Of a stretch of 6,712 bases of DNA, positions 1 through 5,013 are shown in pieces. Position 1 is the first letter of the stretch. Every line of letters begins with the position of its first letter. Where the stretch lies: contig CALJLC010000324.1 of the NCBI GenBank assembly GCA_937982605.1, positions 1 through 6,712 on the forward strand, written 5' to 3'. Source of the stretch: an uncultured Gemmatimonadales bacterium. GTDB taxonomy: Bacteria; Gemmatimonadota; Gemmatimonadetes; Longimicrobiales; Gaopeijiaceae. The notes under the pieces were generated by a model that worked only from the letters and a program-made list of their open reading frames with translations, did not search any database and was not told the DNA's origin. A program made the translations under genes and the position numbers.

Positions 1-630
1 AACGCGCTCCTCACGCTGCACGGTGCCACGCTGCGGAGGCGATGGCTCGACGCTGCGTTCACCCTCTGCCGGCGGATCGGCAGCGACTTCACCGACGAGG
101 ACGGCGTGGTCTGGGATACGGCGTCCGGGACCGAGCCGCTGATCGTGCGGCCGCGGGACGCGACCGACGGCGCGACCCCGTCCGGTCCCTCGCTCGCCGC
201 CGAGCTGCTGGCGCGGGCGGGGCACCTGGCCGACGACGACCGCTGGCGGTCGGCGGCGCGGGCGATCGTCGACCACGAGGCGGCGGCCATGCGGCGCTTC
301 GGGTCGGCCTTCGGCCGCATGCTCTCCGTGCTGGACCGCCTCGAGGCCGACCCCGTCGAGGTGGTGATCGCCGGAGGCGACGATCCGGAGACCCGCGCCC
401 TCCTCCGCGCGGCGCACGCGGACTTCGTCCCGGGGCTCGTCGTGACAGGCGTCCTCGACGGGGATGCCGCCGAAGGACCGGACCCGGCGCTCCTTCGCGG
501 GCGTGGTCGGCTCGGCGGAAGGGCCGCGGCGTACGTCTGCACGGGGCACACCTGCCGGCTGCCCGTGAGCAACCCCGTGGACGTACGGGAGGAGATCCGC
601 GCCACGCGCGGCTCCCCTTCGTCGCGCTGA
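1..630 (+). CDS. Thioredoxin domain-containing protein (YyaL/DUF255/SSP411 type), C-terminal part, 5' truncated
   Basis: The reading frame is open from the first base and ends at TGA 628-630, giving 209 visible residues. Family members usually have 600-750 residues: an N-terminal thioredoxin-like domain, then an (alpha/alpha) barrel like N-acylglucosamine 2-epimerases. Only the end of that barrel is here. The family signature is seen: an ALLTLHGAT...RRWLDAA helix pair near the start, then the conserved stretch LIVRPRDATDGATPSGPS (about residues 47-64), where many homologues have SGNS. At the C-terminus the typical AYVCTGHTCRLPVSNP carries two cysteines (C180, C185), possibly a metal or redox pair. 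The biochemical role of this family is not settled, so I assign none. An internal ATG at 106 exists, but the coding signal continues upstream of it, so it is not the start. The hairpin at 617-635 spans the stop codon. The family call is firm; the function is unknown. Confidence 0.88.
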   Translation, partial: NALLTLHGATLRRRWLDAAFTLCRRIGSDFTDEDGVVWDTASGTEPLIVRPRDATDGATPSGPSLAAELLARAGHLADDDRWRSAARAIVDHEAAAMRRFGSAFGRMLSVLDRLEADPVEVVIAGGDDPETRALLRAAHADFVPGLVVTGVLDGDAAEGPDPALLRGRGRLGGRAAAYVCTGHTCRLPVSNPVDVREEIRATRGSPSSR

Positions 631-635
631 CGAAG
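617..635 (+). terminator. Perfect 7-bp hairpin across the stop codon of the YyaL-like gene (possible terminator)
   Basis: CTTCGTC (617-623) and GACGAAG (629-635) pair perfectly around a 5-base loop, and the TGA stop lies at 628-630. Only a weak T-rich stretch follows (TATCTTT, 640-646), so this is a marginal intrinsic terminator. The left arm also contains the TTCG that I read as the upstream promoter element of the next gene, so the terminator and promoter would overlap. The hairpin is seen directly; its function is inferred. Confidence 0.4.
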
Positions 636-647
636 TCGGTATCTTTG
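618..647 (+). promoter_or_regulatory. Putative TAnnTTTG-type promoter for the E1 fusion gene
   Basis: TATCTTTG at 640-647 matches exactly the -7 consensus TAnnTTTG described for Bacteroidota housekeeping promoters. TTCG at 618-621, 18 bases upstream, is a one-mismatch version of the TTTG/TTG -33 element. Transcription would start near 653-655, leaving a leader of about 30 bases before the ATG at 683. There is no Shine-Dalgarno sequence before that ATG, which fits the same lineage style. A rival reading is a sigma70-like promoter with TTGACG at 645-650 as its -35 box, but its -10 (TCCAAC at 668-673) is poor. Confidence 0.42.
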
Positions 648-682
648 ACGTCTCCGTTCGAGATCCCTCCAACCCCGGTTCG

Positions 683-2818
683 ATGGCAACCCAGGAACGG
701 GAAATCCTCGAGACGACCGATCTCGCGGGGCTGTCGCACGAACAGCTCCTCCGCTTCTACCGCGTCATGGTCACCTCCCGGCGCATCGACGACCGGGAGA
801 TCAGCCTGAAGCGACAGAACAAGATCTTCTTCCAGATCTCGGGGGCGGGACACGAAGCCGTCGGCGTGGCCGTCGCCGAGCAGTGCGTCTCCGGCCGGGA
901 CTGGTTCTATCCGTACTACCGCGACCGGGCGATGATGCTCTCGCTCGGCCAGACCCCCTTCGACCACCTCCTTCAGGCCGTCGGTGCCGAGGCGGACCCC
1001 GCCTCCGGTGGTCGCCAGATGCCCGCCCACTTCGGGGACGCGCGCTTCAACGTGCCCACCTCGTCGTCTCCCACCGGAACGCAGTTCCTGCAGGCCGTGG
1101 GCGCCGCGGAGGCGGGCACGAAGGTGGGGCGGGTTCCGGGTCTCGAGGACCACCTCGAGCCATGGCACGAGGACGAGGTGGTCATCGTCTGCACCGGGGA
1201 CGGCGCAACGTCCGAGGGCGAGTTCTGGGAGTCTCTGAACACGGCCTGTAACCTGCGCCTTCCCGTCGTCTACGTGGTCCAGGACAACGGCTACGCCATC
1301 AGCGTCCCGATCGAGGTGCAGACCGCGGGCGGGAGCGTTTCACGCCTGGCTTCGGGCTTCCCGGGGCTTCACCTCGTCGAGTGTGACGGCACCGACGTCG
1401 TGGACACCTACCAGGCCGCCGGAGAGGCGATCGCCTACGCGCGGGGTCGGCACGGTCCCGCCCTGCTGCACGCGCACACGACCCGCCCGTACTCGCACTC
1501 GATGTCCGACGACGAGCGGGCGTACCGCACCCCGGAGGAGCGCGAGGCGCAGGACGCTCGGGACCCGCTCCGACGCACGCGGGCGCTCCTCCTCTCGATC
1601 GGGGCGGCCACGGAGGAGGAGCTCTCGGAGCTCGAGGACGAAGTCGAGGCCGAGGTGGCCGCGGCGGCCGACGAGGCGCTCGATGCGCCGACGCCCGATC
1701 CGTCGACCGCCATGACGCACCTCTTCTCCGAGGACGTCGACCCGACCTCCGCGGACTTCGACACCGAGGACGCGCCGGCGTACGAGTCGGACAAGCTCCT
1801 CACGATGGTCGATCTGCTGAACTCGTGCATGCGCACGGAGATGGAGCGGGACCCCCGCATCGTGGTCTTCGGCGAGGACGTGGCCGACGCGTCGCGCGAG
1901 GACATCCTCGACGAGGTGAAGGGCAAGGGCGGCGTCTTCAAGGTGACGCACGGACTGCAGACCCGCTTCGGCTCGGATCGGGTCTACAACTCCCCGCTCG
2001 CCGAAGCGAACATCGTCGGACGTGCCGTGGGAATGGCCACGCGCGGCATGAAGCCGGTCGTCGAGATCCAGTTCTTCGACTACATCTGGCCGGCGATGAT
2101 GCAGATCCGCAACGAGCTGGCCACGATGCGCTACCGGTCCAACGGCCATTGGGCATCGCCGGCGGTGATCCGCGTGACCTACGGCGGCTACCTGAAGGGC
2201 GGCGCGATCTACCACTCCCAGACCGGGGAGACGCTCTTCACGCACTGTCCGGGGCTGCGCGTCTGCATGCCGGCCACCGCGGAGGACGCCGCCGGGCTGC
2301 TGCGCACCGCGATCCGCTGCGACGACCCCGTGCTCTTCCTCGAGCACAAGCACCTCTACCGGCAGGTGTACAACAAGGGCCGGGACCCGGGGCCCGACTA
2401 CATGATCCCCTTCGGCAAGGCGAAGCTCTGCAGGGAGGGCTCGGACGTCACGGTGGTGACGTGCGGCGCCCTGGTGAAGCGGAGCCTGGACGCCGCCAAG
2501 ATCGCCTCGGAGCAGCACGGGATCGAAGCGGAGGTGCTCGATCTCCGGACGGTCCAGCCGTTCGACATGGAGCGGATCGCCGACTCCGTGAAGAAAACGA
2601 ACAAGGTGGTGGTGGTCCACGAGGATTCGCTCTCCTGGGGGATCGGCTCGGAGATCGCCGCGCGCATCGCCGACGACCTCTTCGAGTACCTCGACGGCCC
2701 GGTCCGGCGGGTGGCGTCGATGGACACGTGGGTCGCGTACGCGCCGGCGGTCGAGAACGTGATTCTGCCGCAGACCCCGGACGTGGTCGACGCGCTGGTC
2801 GAGCTGGCCGCGTACTGA
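683..2818 (+). CDS. 2-oxoacid dehydrogenase E1 component, alpha/beta fusion (branched-chain/2-oxoisovalerate type)
   Basis: This 711-residue protein is a thiamine-diphosphate enzyme of 2-oxoacid dehydrogenase complexes. It decarboxylates a 2-oxo acid and passes the acyl group to the lipoyl arm of an E2 partner in the cytoplasm. Residues about 1-335 are the alpha chain: YYRDRAMMLSLGQ (78-90), GRQMPAHFG (110-118), and the ThDP/Mg motif from GDG 172-174 to N202 in QDNGYAIS. The loop PYSHSMSDDERAYRTPEE contains H272 and S273, which align with human BCKDH alpha His291 and Ser292. An acidic Ala/Asp/Glu-rich linker (about 309-368) leads to the beta chain (about 369-711): FGEDV (396-400), GGVFKVTHGLQ, catalytic E441 in SPLAEANIVG, EIQFFDY (461-467) and H511 in HSQTGE. 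The length fits known fused E1 proteins. These motifs favour a branched-chain-type E1 over a classical pyruvate E1, but the substrate is not proven. No E2 or E3 gene is in the window. ATG 683 begins just upstream of the conserved N-terminal helix and has no Shine-Dalgarno sequence. Confidence 0.93.
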   Translation: MATQEREILETTDLAGLSHEQLLRFYRVMVTSRRIDDREISLKRQNKIFFQISGAGHEAVGVAVAEQCVSGRDWFYPYYRDRAMMLSLGQTPFDHLLQAVGAEADPASGGRQMPAHFGDARFNVPTSSSPTGTQFLQAVGAAEAGTKVGRVPGLEDHLEPWHEDEVVIVCTGDGATSEGEFWESLNTACNLRLPVVYVVQDNGYAISVPIEVQTAGGSVSRLASGFPGLHLVECDGTDVVDTYQAAGEAIAYARGRHGPALLHAHTTRPYSHSMSDDERAYRTPEEREAQDARDPLRRTRALLLSIGAATEEELSELEDEVEAEVAAAADEALDAPTPDPSTAMTHLFSEDVDPTSADFDTEDAPAYESDKLLTMVDLLNSCMRTEMERDPRIVVFGEDVADASREDILDEVKGKGGVFKVTHGLQTRFGSDRVYNSPLAEANIVGRAVGMATRGMKPVVEIQFFDYIWPAMMQIRNELATMRYRSNGHWASPAVIRVTYGGYLKGGAIYHSQTGETLFTHCPGLRVCMPATAEDAAGLLRTAIRCDDPVLFLEHKHLYRQVYNKGRDPGPDYMIPFGKAKLCREGSDVTVVTCGALVKRSLDAAKIASEQHGIEAEVLDLRTVQPFDMERIADSVKKTNKVVVVHEDSLSWGIGSEIAARIADDLFEYLDGPVRRVASMDTWVAYAPAVENVILPQTPDVVDALVELAAY

Positions 2819-2841
2819 TCGGTCGCGGTCGCGGAGGCGCC

Positions 2842-2875
2842 CGGGGCGACGGCGGTAGGACGCGCCGTCGCCCCG
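2842..2875 (+). terminator. Strong 13-bp hairpin after the E1 gene
   Basis: CGGGGCGACGGCG (2842-2854) pairs perfectly with CGCCGTCGCCCCG (2863-2875) around an 8-base loop, 24 bases after the E1 stop. A weakly T-rich stretch (CTTCGTTTCGT) follows. It is the first of two tandem hairpins and probably ends the E1 transcript or stabilises its 3' end. Confidence 0.65.
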
Positions 2876-2884
2876 CTTCGTTTC

Positions 2885-2908
2885 GTCGCCTTCGCGACAC
2901 CTTTTTTT
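2885..2908 (+). terminator. Second hairpin with a seven-T tract (intrinsic terminator)
   Basis: GTCGC (2885-2889) and GCGAC (2894-2898) form a 5-bp stem with a CTTC tetraloop, followed by ACC and seven T (2902-2908). The stem is short, but the T run stands out in this GC-rich sequence. Placed directly after the 13-bp hairpin, it gives a two-step terminator. The T-rich end lies just before the promoter region of the next gene. Confidence 0.6.
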
Positions 2909-2910
2909 CC

Positions 2911-2942
2911 TTTGGACGGCATGGACGTTGCACCTACCTTCG
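2911..2942 (+). promoter_or_regulatory. Possible upstream promoter of the lipoprotein gene (TTTG-n20-TAnnTTcG)
   Basis: TTTG at 2911-2914 and TACCTTCG at 2935-2942 are 20 bases apart. The second element matches TAnnTTTG at five of six fixed positions. The site lies immediately after the E1 terminators, as expected for a promoter of the next gene. A start near 2949 would leave about 47 bases to the ATG at 2996 or about 115 bases to the preferred ATG at 3065. This is a pattern match only. Confidence 0.25.
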
Positions 2943-2987
2943 TGCACGGAGCCGGGGGGATCCGGTAAATCGGCGCACCTCAACGGA

Positions 2988-3017
2988 TTCGGACCATGCC
3001 AGCGCGGAACATCTTTT
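2988..3017 (+). promoter_or_regulatory. Possible proximal promoter of the lipoprotein gene (TTCG-n18-CATCTTTT)
   Basis: TTCG at 2988-2991 and CATCTTTT at 3010-3017 are separated by exactly 18 bases. The same geometry and the same ATCTTT core occur before the E1 gene (618-647). If used, transcription would start near 3023-3025, downstream of the ATG at 2996 and about 40 bases before the ATG at 3065. That would make 3065 the only usable start. The match to TAnnTTTG is imperfect, since both the first T and the last G are replaced. Confidence 0.25.
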
Positions 3018-3064
3018 CCGGTCAGGCGACCCCTCTGCCTCCTCTGCCCCCCGTCCCCTTCGCC

Positions 3065-4354
3065 ATGGCGCGCGCCGGTTCCCGGTCCGCGACACGGCTG
3101 GCGGGGGTGCTCGCCTTCGCGCTCGTCCTCGGCGGCTGCTACGACCAGCCCACCGAGCCGGTCGCCGAATCCGACGACCGCGCGATCGTGACCAGCGACG
3201 AGGGCGCGCTGGCCGACCGTGTCCGGTATCCCGAGGAGGACGTCCCGGTCGACGCGCCGGTGCCGAACGCCTTCGCCGCCGCGCTGGTGGACGGGCCGGC
3301 GCTCGCCCCGTCCGCCATCGAGCTCGTCCTGCGCACGGAGATCGACGTGCCGGACGTCAACGGGCTGCTGCCTCAGGCGACGTCGATCTCGCGCCGGGGC
3401 AACAACTCGTTCCTCGTGAGCTACAACGTGCGCGGCGACGTCTTCCTGGGTGGCATCGACTACGTCGCGAACCTCCTGGGCCGCTACCCGCTCGTCCTCT
3501 CGTCCGTCATCCTGCTCGACTCCGACGTCTCGGCGGTCGCGCTCGACGGCTCGACGCTCTATGCCGCGCAGGCCACCGACGCCTCGGGCTTTGCCACGCC
3601 GGCGGCGGTGGAGCGACTGAGCTTCACCTTCTTCGGGATCTCGCTCCAGCAGGGCATGCGGGCGGACCTCTCGAGCTTTGCGGCCACGAGCGTGACGCCG
3701 GTCGGCAACGTCGTCTACGTCACCACCGGCGACGACGGGCACCTGTACGCGCTCGACGCCGCCGACTTCTCGGTGCTCGGGCAGTACCCGCTCGACGACG
3801 CCCGCTGGGTGGAGTACGACGAGGAGGGTGGCCGCATCGTGGTCGTCCAGGGGACGCCGGGCCGGATCTCGATCTTCGAGGAGGGCTCGTTCCCCGGCGG
3901 CTCGATGCAGCTCCTCAACACCTTCCCCTTCCCCGGCGCGGACGTCCCCGAGTCCAAGTCCGCGATGGACATCGCGGGCGGAAAGGCGTTCATCGCCGCG
4001 GGCCCCGAAGGCGTGCAGATCATGTGCCTGGACAACGGCGACATCGTCGGGTCGGTGCCCCGGCCCGATCCGGCGGCGCTCGGCCTCGATCCCGACGTCG
4101 TGGTCACGAATGCGGTCACCGCGGACGAGGACCTGATGTTCATCTCGAACGGCGAGGCCGGCGTCTACGCGGCCGCCGGAGAGGACGCCTGGGCGGACAC
4201 CGCCTGCGACGCCCCGCAGGACATCAGCGTCCTCGGTCGGCTCCGCTTCAGCGCGCTACAGTCCGCCAACCACGTCGACTACCGGAACAAGGTGCTCGCG
4301 GTCGCGGCGGGGCTGGGCGGGGTGAAGATCGTCCGCGTCTCGATCCGGAACTGA
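3065..4354 (+). CDS. Secreted lipoprotein with seven propeller-like repeats (LVIVD-like)
   Basis: From ATG 3065 the protein has 429 residues. An Arg-rich N-terminus and hydrophobic segment (LAGVLAFALVLGGC) end in a lipobox with C25 as the lipidated residue, so export and lipid anchoring in the envelope are likely. The mature protein starts with an acidic, disordered-looking stretch (about 26-75). It then has seven related units that follow the pattern hydrophobic strand, short turn, V-hydrophobic strand, G-x-G/GV, strand: about 113-134, 154-173, 209-231, 248-272, 300-323, 348-370 and 402-425. The last, NHVDYRNKVLAVAAGLGGVK, is the clearest and resembles LVIVD-type beta-propeller repeats. No catalytic motif is visible, so it is probably a binding or scaffold protein. 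An in-frame ATG at 2996 adds 23 residues rich in Pro and Leu and would push the signal segment away from the N-terminus. Neither start has a Shine-Dalgarno sequence. The gene converges with the barrel gene at 4409. The specific function is unknown. Confidence 0.82.
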   Translation: MARAGSRSATRLAGVLAFALVLGGCYDQPTEPVAESDDRAIVTSDEGALADRVRYPEEDVPVDAPVPNAFAAALVDGPALAPSAIELVLRTEIDVPDVNGLLPQATSISRRGNNSFLVSYNVRGDVFLGGIDYVANLLGRYPLVLSSVILLDSDVSAVALDGSTLYAAQATDASGFATPAAVERLSFTFFGISLQQGMRADLSSFAATSVTPVGNVVYVTTGDDGHLYALDAADFSVLGQYPLDDARWVEYDEEGGRIVVVQGTPGRISIFEEGSFPGGSMQLLNTFPFPGADVPESKSAMDIAGGKAFIAAGPEGVQIMCLDNGDIVGSVPRPDPAALGLDPDVVVTNAVTADEDLMFISNGEAGVYAAAGEDAWADTACDAPQDISVLGRLRFSALQSANHVDYRNKVLAVAAGLGGVKIVRVSIRN

Positions 4355-4371
4355 CCCCGGATCACCGGTGC

Positions 4372-4387
4372 GTCGCGGGAGCGCGAC
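4372..4387. terminator. Small hairpin between the convergent genes (weak bidirectional terminator candidate)
   Basis: GTCGCG (4372-4377) and CGCGAC (4382-4387) form a perfect 6-bp stem with a GGAG loop. It sits in the 54-base gap between the stop of the lipoprotein (4354) and the stop of the convergent barrel gene (4409). There is no T tract on either side, so it is a weak candidate. Confidence 0.28.
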
Positions 4388-4408
4388 CTACGCCGGCGGA
4401 CGGGGCGC

Positions 4409-4930
4409 CTAGAAGCGCAGCCCCAGCGTGAGCGGGATGAGCGTAGTGGACCCCGGATCGCTGATGCGCACGTAGCGGAGCTCGGCGAAGCCGCCGAGGC
4501 CGGTTCCGCCGAGCACCAGCCCGAAGCCGCCGTGGTACCCGGTGTCCGTGACCGTGCTCGGTGCGCCGGCCGGGCCGGACTTGGTCCGATACGATCCGAC
4601 GCCGCCCAGGACGTACGGCTGCAGCCCGACGCCGGGGAGGTGGAAGATCACGCTCGCCGCGCCCCCGATGACCTGCGTCCGCGACAGCGACGCATTCGCC
4701 GCACCCAACCGGTGGATGCCCCCGTCGCCCCGCAGCGAGAGCGGCAGGGACGGCAGCCGGATCTGGAGGCCGAGCTGAGCGTGGTAGCCCGGGTCGGCCA
4801 CGTCGGCGATCGACCCGTTGGGCGCGCTGAAGCCGCCGCCGACGAGCAGCCGCGGCTGCGCCTCGGCGGCCGAAGCGGCGGCGAGCGTCAGCGCGAGGGC
4901 GAATCCGGCGACTGCGAAGCTGCGGGTCAT
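4409..4930 (-). CDS. Small outer-membrane beta-barrel protein
   Basis: The 173-residue product begins MTRSFAVAGFALALTLAAAS and has a clear Sec signal peptide, probably cleaved after ASAAEA near residue 24. The mature part (about 149 residues) consists of short alternating amphipathic strands separated by Gly/Asp/Asn turns (for example QLGLQIRLP, VIFHLP, LQPYVLGGVGSY, GGFGLVLGG, FAELRYVRI). It ends in LTLGLRF, with the C-terminal Phe expected by the BAM assembly machinery. Size and pattern fit an eight-stranded barrel of the general outer-membrane beta-barrel superfamily (OmpA/OmpW-like size); no specific family is recognised. The frame is also open far upstream, antisense-shifted to the TPR gene, but that part is Arg/Gly-rich shadow, and the signal peptide fixes the start at 4930. 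No Shine-Dalgarno sequence is seen. It lies 83 bases downstream of the TPR-barrel gene on the same strand and may share its transcript. Confidence 0.82.
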   Translation of the reverse strand: MTRSFAVAGFALALTLAAASAAEAQPRLLVGGGFSAPNGSIADVADPGYHAQLGLQIRLPSLPLSLRGDGGIHRLGAANASLSRTQVIGGAASVIFHLPGVGLQPYVLGGVGSYRTKSGPAGAPSTVTDTGYHGGFGLVLGGTGLGGFAELRYVRISDPGSTTLIPLTLGLRF

Positions 4931-4975
4931 GGCGCGGGGCTGGTGGGAAGACACGATTTCGTCAGAACCCCGGAG

Positions 4976-4999
4976 CCGGCCGACGGGTCCCCGGCCGAC
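4976..4999. repeat. 9-bp direct repeat in the gap between the two minus-strand genes
   Basis: CCGGCCGAC occurs at 4976-4984 and again at 4991-4999, 15 bases apart. Because each copy contains CGGCCG, the two can also fold into a 6-bp hairpin (4977-4982 with 4992-4997). It could be an attenuator or RNA-stability structure between the TPR-barrel gene and the small barrel gene, or a by-product of GC-rich composition. I see no T tract and no promoter-like motif on the minus strand in this 83-base gap. Confidence 0.3.
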
Positions 5000-5013
5000 T
5001 CCCGGGCCGAGGC

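Noticed and set aside
645..673. A sigma70-like promoter with TTGACG and a -10 at 668-673.
   Set aside because: The -10 hexamer TCCAAC is poor, and the start would fall almost on the ATG. The TAnnTTTG reading of the same region is better.
42..809. A 255-codon + strand open frame overlapping the end of the YyaL-like gene and the E1 start.
   Set aside because: Arg-rich composition and out of frame with both recognised proteins; the true frame shows the family motifs.
89..1168. A 359-codon minus-strand open frame opposite the YyaL-like gene and the start of E1.
   Set aside because: Arg/Gly/Pro-rich, no recognisable motif, and opposite two sequences with clear protein homology.
1340..3742. An 800-codon open frame on the minus strand antisense to E1 and the lipoprotein.
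   Set aside because: It is rich in Arg, His, Val and Asp with no domain pattern, and mirrors the codon structure of the + strand genes. It is a shadow.
1825..4431. An 868-codon open frame on the + strand running across the E1 gene end, the intergenic region and the lipoprotein.
   Set aside because: It is extremely rich in Arg, Gly, Ala and Pro, crosses two tandem terminator hairpins and lies out of frame with two well-recognised proteins. This is what high GC with few stop codons produces.
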